From NCBI RefSeq assembly GCF_001713375.1, contig NZ_CP016449.1, forward strand, positions 3,286,001 to 3,350,000: a stretch of 64,000 bases of DNA. The letters run 5' to 3'. Numbering within the stretch: position 1 is the stretch's first letter; every line of letters starts with the position of its first letter. Positions 20,741-27,850 of the stretch are shown here, piece by piece. Below the pieces are notes generated by a model. That model was not told where the DNA came from. It did not search any database and saw only the letters and a list, made by a program, of their open reading frames with translations. The position numbers were made by a program, and so were the translations under genes. The DNA comes from Hydrogenophaga sp. RAC07 (GTDB lineage Bacteria; Pseudomonadota; Gammaproteobacteria; Burkholderiales; Burkholderiaceae_C).

Positions 20741-21085
20741 ATGTTCAAAAAGATTCTGGCCAGCTCGCTGGCACTGTTTGCTGCCATCAGCTTCGCCGCC
20801 GTCGACATCAACAAGGCCACCGTTGCCGACCTCGACAGCATCAAAGGCATCGGCCCAGCCACGTCCGCCAAGATGCTCGACGAGCGCAAGACATCACCAT
20901 TCAAAGACTGGGCCGATCTGATCCAGAGGGTACCCGGCATCGGTGACAAGCGCGCAGCAAAACTGTCGAACCAGGGCCTGACCGTGAACGGCGACGCGTT
21001 CAAACCAACGGACAAGCCTGCGGCGGAAAAGAAAACGACAGAGAAGAAGCCCGCCGACAAGAAAGCGACCACGGCAGCGAAGTGA
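20741..21085 (+). CDS. ComEA-family helix-hairpin-helix DNA-binding protein
   Basis: A 114-residue exported protein. The signal peptide (MFKKILASSLALFAAISFA) is followed by a ComEA-type domain: VDINKATVADLDSIKGIGPATSAKMLDERK and IQRVPGIGDKRAAKLSNQG form the paired HhH motifs that bind DNA backbone. A lysine/alanine-rich tail follows (about residues 90-114). Family members help DNA uptake in the periplasm, but single-domain versions also occur in non-transformable bacteria. A clear GGAGG ribosome site lies 5 bases before the ATG. It stands alone and is followed by a terminator. Confidence 0.88.
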   Translation: MFKKILASSLALFAAISFAAVDINKATVADLDSIKGIGPATSAKMLDERKTSPFKDWADLIQRVPGIGDKRAAKLSNQGLTVNGDAFKPTDKPAAEKKTTEKKPADKKATTAAK

Positions 21086-21104
21086 TGAAAAGGTCGCGCC
21101 CATG

Positions 21105-21137
21105 AAAAAAGCCACCCGGCACGCCGGGTGGCTTTTT
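21105..21137. terminator. Bidirectional terminator between comEA-like gene and porin 1
   Basis: A 10-bp GC-rich stem (21111-21120 with 21123-21132) is flanked by six A and five T, suited to stop both convergent transcripts. Confidence 0.9.
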
Positions 21138-21167
21138 GGACTGACGCTGGTTCCGGGAGGAACTGGA

Positions 21168-22154
21168 TCAGAAAGCGTGGTTCACGCCAACGATGAACTC
21201 TTTCAGTTCGTTGGTTTTGACGCCAGCACCGTTTTCGGTGTCTGCATCGCGGTAACCAGCGTAGGTGGTGGTGCGCTTGGACAGGCTGTACTTGGCAGCA
21301 ATGCCGAAACCGTCGGTCTTGGAGACCGTGACGCCGCCCGTCTTGGACTTGGAGCTAGCGTAGCCACCCGAGAGGGTCAGAGCGGAGCCCAGGGGAACGT
21401 CAACACCGACGTGGTAGTCATCAGCCTTGGCGCCAGAAACTGCACCGATGCCGGACACTTTGCCCAATGCGCCGATCAGGCGAGCAACGCCGAAGTCGAA
21501 CGAACCGTTGACCATGGTGGTCTTGCGGTCTGCGCCGACGGCAACAGCTTCTTCCTGGTAACCCACGGCTGCGGCGAGAGGGCCCGCTGCGTAGCTCAAC
21601 TGGAAGGAGGTCACGTCCGTCGACTGGCCAATGGTTTGGTCCAGCGAGTAGCTGGCTGCACCGGAAAAGCCACCGAACGAAGGCGAAACGTACTTGATGG
21701 TGCTGTTTGGAATGTCAGCGTAGCCAGCAGAAGCCCAAACCGCGTTGGAGATGGCCAGACGGGAACCGTCGAAACCGCTGTTGCCAGCACCGTAGATGTC
21801 GTCCAGAGCGGTCCAGTTCTTGCCGATGTTCACTTCACCGAAGCCACCAGCCAAGCCAACGTAGGCGCCGCGACCGAAGTAAGGGGTGCGGGTTGCACCG
21901 GCTTGGACGTCAATTGCGGCTTCGAGCTTGAACACGGCCTTCAGACCACCGCCCAAGTCTTCCGTGCCCTTGAAACCGATGCGGCTGGTGCTCAAGCCAC
22001 CCGAACGCATTTCGGTTTCCGACGAGGTGCCAGGAGCGCCGTTCTTGAAGCTGCCGATACCAGCATCAACGATGCCGTAGAGCGTCACGTTGGACTGGGC
22101 CATTGCGGCGCCGGAAGCGGCCAGGACGGCCATAGCAATCAGAGTCTTTTTCAT
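21168..22154 (-). CDS. Porin 1 (Gram-negative general porin)
   Basis: A 328-residue outer-membrane porin. The signal peptide MKKTLIAMAVLAASGAAMAQ precedes the typical opening SNVTLYGIVDAGI, and LGGGLKAVFKLEAAI, GRGAYVGLAGGFGEVNIGKNW and a C-terminal FIVGVNHAF (terminal Phe for BAM recognition) are all present. It should form a trimeric 16-strand barrel for passive diffusion of small solutes. The start 15 codons inside the open frame is chosen because the signal peptide begins there and an AGGA sits 9 bases upstream. A second porin lies upstream in the same orientation behind its own terminator. Confidence 0.95.
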   Translation of the reverse strand: MKKTLIAMAVLAASGAAMAQSNVTLYGIVDAGIGSFKNGAPGTSSETEMRSGGLSTSRIGFKGTEDLGGGLKAVFKLEAAIDVQAGATRTPYFGRGAYVGLAGGFGEVNIGKNWTALDDIYGAGNSGFDGSRLAISNAVWASAGYADIPNSTIKYVSPSFGGFSGAASYSLDQTIGQSTDVTSFQLSYAAGPLAAAVGYQEEAVAVGADRKTTMVNGSFDFGVARLIGALGKVSGIGAVSGAKADDYHVGVDVPLGSALTLSGGYASSKSKTGGVTVSKTDGFGIAAKYSLSKRTTTYAGYRDADTENGAGVKTNELKEFIVGVNHAF

Positions 22155-22385
22155 GGGTTGTTTCCTTGGATAGGTTTTGGCTCTCTTGTAAAAAGCCAAA
22201 GGTTGAAAAAATCGACAAAAGTGATCCTATCCCTGCGCTCATCGCCGACCAAGGGTAATCCCTCAAAATCGGCGGGAGACAGCTCAGATCTGTCTTATTT
22301 TCGAAACACACCAACTCAAATGAATTCCAAATAGCTACTTTTTTCTATTCCGTCCACCTCAAAAGCGGTGACCGCAGCGTCCATG
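22155..22385. other. Upstream region of porin 1 with 5' leader hairpin
   Basis: This gap is relatively AT-rich. A 7-bp stem, TTTGGCT at 22176-22182 with AGCCAAA at 22194-22200, lies just upstream of the porin ribosome site and would form in its mRNA leader. No promoter could be assigned with confidence; no gene is seen. Confidence 0.45.
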
Positions 22386-22418
22386 AAAAAAGCCCACCGC
22401 TTGCGCGGTGGGCTTTTT
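22386..22418 (-). terminator. Rho-independent terminator of porin 2
   Basis: A 9-bp perfect stem (22392-22400 with 22405-22413, loop TTGC) flanked by six A and five T lies just after the porin 2 stop and separates the two porin genes. Confidence 0.9.
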
Positions 22419-22454
22419 GCTGATTTCGAAGACCGGCACTGGGCCGGGCATCGA

Positions 22455-23477
22455 TCAGAAGGTGTGGCGAACGCCGATGTCGTAACCCACTTTGTTGGTG
22501 GTGCGAACCGAATCGCGACCCACCGACGTGTAGATCAAGGTGCGCTTGCTCAGCGGGTAGTCCAGGCCAATGCCGAGCTTTTTGGAGCGGTCGGTGTTGG
22601 TCGTGTCGTTTTCGCTTTCGCCGTATCCAACCTTCAGGGTCACAGGGCCCAGAGGAGCGATGGCCATGACGTTCCAGTTGTTGGCTTCTTCGTTGGCGAG
22701 CAAAGCGCCTGCTGGGCCTGCGGGCACAGCTGCACCGGCCTCAACCTTGGCGAAGCCACCGCCGATGCGAACGAAACCGAAGTCGTAAATCGCGTGCACG
22801 AAGGTGATGGAGTCATCGCGACGGTTTTGCTCGAAACCAGCACCCACAACCAGGGGACCGGAGGCAAATGAACCGTACAGGCTCATGAAGTTTTCGGTGT
22901 TCGCAGTTTGGACTGCAGCAGGGTTCGTGCCGGAGAACTTGGGACCGAAGTTAGCAGCAAAGCTGAAACCGCTGAAATTGGGCGAGTTGTAGAAGATGGC
23001 GTCAGTACGGCCCAGACCGGAACCGTCGAGGCTACCGGTTGGCTCGGTGTAGTAGCCCGATGGCAGGATCGCAGTCGATGCTTGCTGCAGGGTGCCCCAT
23101 GGGTCGGTGGCGTTGACTGGGCCTTGCAGGGCGGTCAGTGCACGGCCGATTTTCAAGGAACCGAAGCCGCCGGACAGACCGACAGTGGACTCGCCCTGGA
23201 AGGTAGGACGGCCGTTGGCGGAACCATCGTTGCCGCCGGACTCCAGGCTCAGGCGCTGGGCCAGAACGAAGTTGGCTTTCAGGCCACCACCGAGGTCTTC
23301 GGTACCGCGGAAGCGGATCTGGCTCGCGCCGTTCGCAGCGTCGAGACGCGTGGAGTTGTCGTTAGCTGCTGGGCGCACAACGCCCAGTTCAACCACGCCA
23401 TCCAGCGTGACGGAGGACTGTGCAAAAGCTGCACCGGTTGCAGCGACTGCAGCCAGAGCGATCAGGGTCTTTTTCAT
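22455..23477 (-). CDS. Porin 2 (Gram-negative general porin)
   Basis: A 340-residue porin with signal peptide MKKTLIALAAVAATGAAFAQ and mature start SSVTLDGVVELGV. It shares ASQIRFRGTEDLGGGLKANF, STVGLSGGFGSLKIGRAL and a C-terminal GVRHTF with the family. Compared with porin 1 the surface-loop regions differ, so the channels probably differ in selectivity. A GGAGA ribosome site lies 8 bases before the ATG. Tandem porins with separate terminators imply independent regulation. Confidence 0.95.
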   Translation of the reverse strand: MKKTLIALAAVAATGAAFAQSSVTLDGVVELGVVRPAANDNSTRLDAANGASQIRFRGTEDLGGGLKANFVLAQRLSLESGGNDGSANGRPTFQGESTVGLSGGFGSLKIGRALTALQGPVNATDPWGTLQQASTAILPSGYYTEPTGSLDGSGLGRTDAIFYNSPNFSGFSFAANFGPKFSGTNPAAVQTANTENFMSLYGSFASGPLVVGAGFEQNRRDDSITFVHAIYDFGFVRIGGGFAKVEAGAAVPAGPAGALLANEEANNWNVMAIAPLGPVTLKVGYGESENDTTNTDRSKKLGIGLDYPLSKRTLIYTSVGRDSVRTTNKVGYDIGVRHTF

Positions 23478-23791
23478 GGAAGGGTTCTCCAAGGGTTGAA
23501 TAAGGACTGGTGGTCTCTGCCGCCGAGCCGACCTCCATCAGGAAGCTGAATGGATTGCATCAGAAAGTAATGGAAGGCGCCATGTTGAAGAGTGCATTTC
23601 TGCCCTGCGGCGGTGCTTCTGTTGCACCACCGCGACGCACTCAGTAGTAACCCGCAGAGAATTTGTCCTCAGATACGGCCCCCGGTACCGCTCCATGTCC
23701 TCACAATGAACTTTGATGCTGGCCAAGCCACAAGTACTTGCGCGCCCGATCGTGGCAGCATGTCTTTTCTATTTTTGATAGCGACTCCTTC
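23478..23791. other. Divergent region between porin 2 and coq7
   Basis: This 314-base gap holds no convincing gene; a 62-codon minus-strand frame looks random. A 10-bp hairpin with one mismatch (23607-23616 with 23624-23633) lies in what would be the porin 2 leader. Both genes' promoters must be here, but no hexamer pair is clear enough to assign. Confidence 0.5.
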
Positions 23792-24451
23792 ATGACCACA
23801 GCCACCGACGCCTTGATCAACGCAGCCGACTCGGCTTTGAGAACCTTGTTTGTCGCACCCCGCGCGTCACGTGAATGCCCCACGCTGCCCGAGCGCGCAA
23901 GCGACCACGAACTCAGCGACGCGGACAAGCACCTTTCTGGTGCATTGATGCGCGTGAACCACGTGGGCGAGGTGTGTGCGCAGGCGCTCTACACGGCTCA
24001 AGCGCTCAGTGCTCGGTGGCCCGGACGCTCGGTGGCACCCAACTTGGCGCTGGCGGCCCAGCTGGAAGCTGCAGGCAAGGAAGAAACCGACCACCTGGCC
24101 TGGACGCAGACCCGGCTGGACGAACTGGGTTCGCGTGCTTCGCTGCTGAACCCGCTTTGGTACGCGGGCGCTTTCGGTTTGGGGCTGATGGCCGGGCGCA
24201 TGGGGCCTGCGGTGAGCCTGGGTTTTGTGGTGGAGACCGAGCGGCAGGTGGAGGCGCACCTGGCCGAGCACATGGAGCGTCTACCAGCCGGCGACCACGC
24301 GTCACGCGCCATCGTGGCGCAGATGAAACAGGACGAGGCCCGGCACGCGCGCGAAGCTCACGGCGCTGGGGCGGTGGAGTTGCCTGCACCGGTGCGGGGT
24401 CTGATGCGCATGGCGGCCAAGGTCATGACGACGGTGGCGCACCGCATCTGA
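23792..24451 (+). CDS. coq7: Coq7-type ubiquinone biosynthesis hydroxylase
   Basis: A 219-residue di-iron monooxygenase that hydroxylates 2-polyprenyl-3-methyl-6-methoxy-1,4-benzoquinone, the penultimate step of ubiquinone synthesis. The four-helix ferritin-like fold supplies iron ligands in [38 protein letters not shown] and [11 protein letters not shown]. It is membrane-associated rather than transmembrane. The ATG at 23792 is chosen as the usual MTT start; a longer frame exists upstream without support. It converges on the OsmC-family gene, 9 bases away. Confidence 0.93.
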   Translation: MTTATDALINAADSALRTLFVAPRASRECPTLPERASDHELSDADKHLSGALMRVNHVGEVCAQALYTAQALSARWPGRSVAPNLALAAQLEAAGKEETDHLAWTQTRLDELGSRASLLNPLWYAGAFGLGLMAGRMGPAVSLGFVVETERQVEAHLAEHMERLPAGDHASRAIVAQMKQDEARHAREAHGAGAVELPAPVRGLMRMAAKVMTTVAHRI

Positions 24452-24460
24452 GCCGCTGGA

Positions 24461-24910
24461 TCAGGCTTCCACAACCTCGAAGCTGGTGGTGATGTCCGCC
24501 GTCTTGCCCAGCATGATGCTGGCTGAGCAGTATTTTTCGTGGCTCATGGCAATGGCGCGCTCCACCGCCACGGGCGGGATGGCTTTGCCGCTCACCGTGA
24601 AGTGCATGTGGATCTTGGTGAAGACCTTCGGGTCGACTTCGGCGCGCTCGGTTTGCAGCTTCACGCTGCAGCCCTTCACGTCGTGGCGGCCGCGCTTGAG
24701 GATGAGCACCACGTCGTAGGCGGTGCAACCACCGGTGCCGGCCAACACGGTTTCCATCGGGCGCGGTGCCAGGTTGGCGCCGCCGTTTTCGGGCTTGGCC
24801 GCGTCGGGTGCACCGTCCATGGCAATCACATGACCGCTGCCGGTTTCGGCCACAAAACCCATGTGGGAACGGGTGCCGGCCGCGCCGGTCCAGGTGACGG
24901 TGCATTCCAT
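24461..24910 (-). CDS. OsmC family peroxiredoxin-like protein
   Basis: A 149-residue OsmC/Ohr-superfamily protein, a cysteine-based peroxide-reducing fold. Both conserved cysteines are present, in GTGGCTAYDVV and SHEKYCSASIM. The pattern is closer to the YhfA/OsmC-like branch than to Ohr. It has no signal peptide and is expected in the cytosol. The start MECTVTWTG at 24910 fits family length. Confidence 0.88.
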   Translation of the reverse strand: MECTVTWTGAAGTRSHMGFVAETGSGHVIAMDGAPDAAKPENGGANLAPRPMETVLAGTGGCTAYDVVLILKRGRHDVKGCSVKLQTERAEVDPKVFTKIHMHFTVSGKAIPPVAVERAIAMSHEKYCSASIMLGKTADITTSFEVVEA

Positions 24911-24986
24911 GGAAGAGTCCAGTCGTGAAATAGTCAACAGAGTTGGGGGCGGCGCCCTAGAAAGCGCCAAAAAACGACGGCGGATG

Positions 24987-25014
24987 TTGCGTCGCAACAT
25001 GGCTTCGATATACT
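24987..25014 (+). promoter_or_regulatory. Promoter for the ilvA leader or small RNA
   Basis: TTGCGT at 24987-24992 and TATACT at 25009-25014 are 16 bases apart, a fair housekeeping promoter. Transcription would begin near 25021, giving a ~79-base transcript if it stops at the hairpin below, or an ilvA mRNA with a ~110-base leader. Confidence 0.5.
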
Positions 25015-25020
25015 CGCGGC

Positions 25021-25099
25021 ATTGTATGTAAGGTTGTCTCCTCTACCCTCCCTGGGTGGATTCAAGCCCGGACTGGTTCTGCCAGTCCGGGCTTTTTTT
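25021..25099 (+). ncRNA. Candidate small RNA or attenuated leader upstream of ilvA
   Basis: Between the predicted start near 25021 and the T-run ending at 25099 lies a ~79-base segment with a pyrimidine-rich single-stranded-looking region (CTCCTCTACCCTCCCTGG), ending in a terminator hairpin. The CCUCC-type sequence is the kind that pairs with Shine-Dalgarno regions. The segment could be an independent small RNA with its own terminator or an attenuator controlling ilvA. No Rfam family is recognised from memory. Confidence 0.4.
25065..25099 (+). terminator. Rho-independent terminator just upstream of ilvA
   Basis: A 12-bp perfect stem (25065-25076 with 25082-25093, loop TTCTG) is followed by seven T. 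It lies 33 bases before the ilvA ATG on the same strand, so full-length ilvA transcription must read through it or begin after it. Confidence 0.85.
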
Positions 25100-25132
25100 C
25101 GCCCCGATATGATGCGGTTGGAGAACATTTGT

Positions 25133-26734
25133 ATGACAGCCCGCGCCGCAAAACCCAAAACCCAAGCCCCGCCCTCGCCTGTGACCACCATGGGGCCGGC
25201 CGACTACCTCAAAAAGATCCTGACCGCCCGCGTGTACGACGTGGCGGTCGAATCGGCGCTGGAGCCCGCGCACAACCTGAGCGAGCGACTGCACAACACG
25301 GTGCTGCTCAAGCGCGAAGACCAGCAACCGGTGTTCAGCTTCAAGCTGCGCGGCGCGTACAACAAGATGGCGCACCTCACGCCTGAGCAGCTGAAAAAGG
25401 GCGTGATCTGCGCATCGGCCGGCAACCACGCCCAGGGCGTGGCGCTGAGCGGGCGCAAGCTGGGCACCCGCGCTGTGATCGTCATGCCGACCACCACGCC
25501 GCAGGTCAAGATCGACGCGGTGCGCGGCTTCGGCGGTGAGGTGGTGTTGCACGGTGAGAGCTACACCGACGCTTACAACCACGCGGTGGGCCTCCAGAAG
25601 AAGCAGGGGCTCACTTTTGTGCATCCTTTCGACGATCCGGACGTGATCGCGGGCCAGGGCACCATCGCCATGGAAATCCTGCGGCAATTGCAAAGCCTGC
25701 GCTCCGACCACCTGGACGCGGTGTTCGTGGCCATCGGCGGCGGCGGCCTCATCTCCGGCGTGGCCAACTACATCAAGGCGCTGCGCCCCGAGATCAAGGT
25801 GATCGGCGTGCAGATGAACGACTCGGACGCGATGATCCGCTCGGTGCGTGAAGGCGAACGCACGACGCTGGCCGATGTGGGCCTGTTCTCCGACGGCACA
25901 GCGGTGAAATTGGTGGGTGAAGAAACCTTCCGCATTGCCCGCGGTCTGGTGGACGAGTTCATCACGGTGGACACCGACGCGGTGTGCGCGGCCATCAAGG
26001 ACGTGTTCGTGGACACGCGCAGCATCGTGGAGCCGGCCGGCGCGTTGTCGGTGGCGGCCATCAAACAGTACGTGGCCACCCACAAGACGCGCGGCCAGAC
26101 CTACGCGGCCATTTTGTGCGGCGCCAACATGAACTTCGACCGCCTGCGTTTCGTGGCCGAACGTGCCGAAGTGGGCGAAGAGCGAGAAGCGCTGTTTGCC
26201 GTGACGATCCCCGAAGAACGCGGCAGCTTCCGGCGTTTTTGCGAACTCATTGGCGACCTGCCTGGCGGCCCGCGCAACGTGACCGAGTTCAACTACCGCA
26301 TCCACGACGGCAGCAAGGCCCATGTGTTCGTGGGACTCACCACGCAGGGCAAGGGCGAGTCCGCCAAGATCGCCAAGAACCTCATCAAACACGGTTTCCA
26401 GACGCTGGACCTGACGCACGACGACCTGGCCAAGGAACACATCCGCCACATGGTGGGCGGGCATTCGCCGCTGGCGCATGACGAGCGTTTGCTGCGTTTT
26501 GTGTTCCCGGAGCGTCCGGGCGCGCTGCTCAAGTTCCTGAGCCTGATGCGCCCGGGCTGGAACATCAGCCTGTTTCACTACCGCAACCAGGGCGCGGACT
26601 ACGGGCGCATCCTCGTGGGCCTGCAGGTGCCGGCCAAGGACCACAAGGCTTTCGACAAGTTTCTGGAAACCCTGGGCTACCCCTGCGTGGAAGAAACCAA
26701 CAACCCGGTCTACCGCTTGTTCCTGCAGAGCTGA
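25133..26734 (+). CDS. ilvA: Threonine ammonia-lyase, biosynthetic
   Basis: A 533-residue PLP enzyme converting threonine to 2-oxobutanoate, the first step of isoleucine synthesis. The PLP lysine is in VFSFKLRGAYNK, the glycine-rich phosphate loop is GGGGLISGVANY, and the C-terminal third holds two ACT-like regulatory domains (EERGSFRRFCELIG and ERPGALLKFLSLM), as expected for the isoleucine-inhibited form. A TTGGAG ribosome site lies 8-13 bases before the ATG at 25133. The frame is open back to 25022, but that would run through the terminator hairpin, so the longer start is rejected. The CobT-like gene follows after 18 bases. Confidence 0.95.
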   Translation: MTARAAKPKTQAPPSPVTTMGPADYLKKILTARVYDVAVESALEPAHNLSERLHNTVLLKREDQQPVFSFKLRGAYNKMAHLTPEQLKKGVICASAGNHAQGVALSGRKLGTRAVIVMPTTTPQVKIDAVRGFGGEVVLHGESYTDAYNHAVGLQKKQGLTFVHPFDDPDVIAGQGTIAMEILRQLQSLRSDHLDAVFVAIGGGGLISGVANYIKALRPEIKVIGVQMNDSDAMIRSVREGERTTLADVGLFSDGTAVKLVGEETFRIARGLVDEFITVDTDAVCAAIKDVFVDTRSIVEPAGALSVAAIKQYVATHKTRGQTYAAILCGANMNFDRLRFVAERAEVGEEREALFAVTIPEERGSFRRFCELIGDLPGGPRNVTEFNYRIHDGSKAHVFVGLTTQGKGESAKIAKNLIKHGFQTLDLTHDDLAKEHIRHMVGGHSPLAHDERLLRFVFPERPGALLKFLSLMRPGWNISLFHYRNQGADYGRILVGLQVPAKDHKAFDKFLETLGYPCVEETNNPVYRLFLQS

Positions 26735-26752
26735 ACCCGATCCGATCGAGCC

Positions 26753-27850
26753 ATGACCAAAGACCCCATCTTTTCTCCGCTCTCAAAACGCTCGGCGGCG
26801 TTGCCGGCCGACCTGAAGCTGCCGACGGTCTCGGGCACCACCGACACCATGCTCGAATTTGCGCTGCGCCAGCGCCTGCGGCCCGAGGGCCAGCCCGAGC
26901 ACGCACTGGGCCGCATGGAATCCCTGGTGCTGCAACTGGCCCGCGCGCAAAACGGCACGTCGATCGAATTCGACCTGCTGGCCTTTGACTCGCCACAACT
27001 GGTGGTGTTTGCGGCCGACCACGGCATTGCCGACGAAGGCATGTCGTCGCTGGCGCCGACCATGACCGAGCAGATGGTGATGCAGCTGCTGCGCGGCCAG
27101 GCGCCGGTGAACGCACTGGCCGACATGCATGGTTTCGAACTCACCGTGGTGGACGCGGGCATGGCCAAGCCGATCGCGCCGCCCAGCGACACCAAACAAC
27201 ACGGCTCTCTGTTGCTGCGCAAGATCGGGTACGGCACTCGCAACCTGATGCTGGGGCCGGCCATGTCCACGGCGCAGGCGGTGTCGGCCGTGCACGCCGG
27301 CATGGACGTGGTGCGCCACCTGCCAGGCAATGTGATCGCGCTGGGTGATGTGGGCGTGGCGAACGCGGTGAGCGCGGCCATGCTGCTGTCGCGGCTGTGC
27401 GGTGTGCCGCTGGTGGACGCCTTCAGCCGCGACGACACCGAGACCGGCAGCCTGGACGACACCCAGCACGTGAAGCGGGTGGAAAAGCTCTCGGCCGCCG
27501 CCAGCAAACACCGCAACGCCATCGGACCGTTCGAGGCGCTGGCCGCGCTCGGCGGTTTCGAGATCGCCATGATGACCGGCGCCATGCTGCAAGCGGCCAG
27601 CGAACGCCGCGTGGTGCTGGTCGACGGGTATGTGGCGGGTGCGGCGGCCCTGGTGGCGCGCGGGCTGTGCCCCGATGTGGTGGACTACCTCGTGTTCACC
27701 CACCGCGCGGCCGACGCCGGGCACCGCCTGCTGCTGATCCACATGCAGTCCCAACCACTGCTGGACATGGGACTTCGCCTGGGCCAGGGCACGGGCGCCC
27801 TGCTGGCCTGGCCCATGCTGCTGGCCGCACAAAGCTTGCTGGAACGCTAG
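26753..27850 (+). CDS. cobT: CobT-family phosphoribosyltransferase with substituted active site
   Basis: A 365-residue member of the nicotinate-nucleotide:dimethylbenzimidazole phosphoribosyltransferase family, which makes alpha-ribazole phosphate for the lower ligand of cobalamin. The fold is recognised by VVFAADHGIADEG, GFEIAMMTGAMLQAASERRVVLVDGYVAGAAAL and the C-terminal RLGQGTGALLAWP. Key positions deviate: GEMGIGNTT of canonical CobT reads GDVGVANAV (Asp199 for the usual Glu; the Asn-Thr-Thr phosphate site is gone), and LGEGTGA reads LGQGTGA (Gln345 for the usual catalytic Glu). The TKPPGSLG motif is also lost. It sits 18 bases after ilvA, away from any cobalamin gene in this window. It may be a paralogue acting on another base, a regulatory relic or an inactive copy. 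Confidence 0.8.
   Translation: MTKDPIFSPLSKRSAALPADLKLPTVSGTTDTMLEFALRQRLRPEGQPEHALGRMESLVLQLARAQNGTSIEFDLLAFDSPQLVVFAADHGIADEGMSSLAPTMTEQMVMQLLRGQAPVNALADMHGFELTVVDAGMAKPIAPPSDTKQHGSLLLRKIGYGTRNLMLGPAMSTAQAVSAVHAGMDVVRHLPGNVIALGDVGVANAVSAAMLLSRLCGVPLVDAFSRDDTETGSLDDTQHVKRVEKLSAAASKHRNAIGPFEALAALGGFEIAMMTGAMLQAASERRVVLVDGYVAGAAALVARGLCPDVVDYLVFTHRAADAGHRLLLIHMQSQPLLDMGLRLGQGTGALLAWPMLLAAQSLLER

Noticed and set aside
23538..23726. 62-codon minus-strand frame between porin 2 and coq7
   Set aside because: No ribosome site, no domain, and composition typical of random sequence.
25022..25132. N-terminal extension of IlvA from TTG 25022
   Set aside because: It would translate the terminator hairpin and T-run; ATG 25133 has a ribosome site and the family sequence begins after it.
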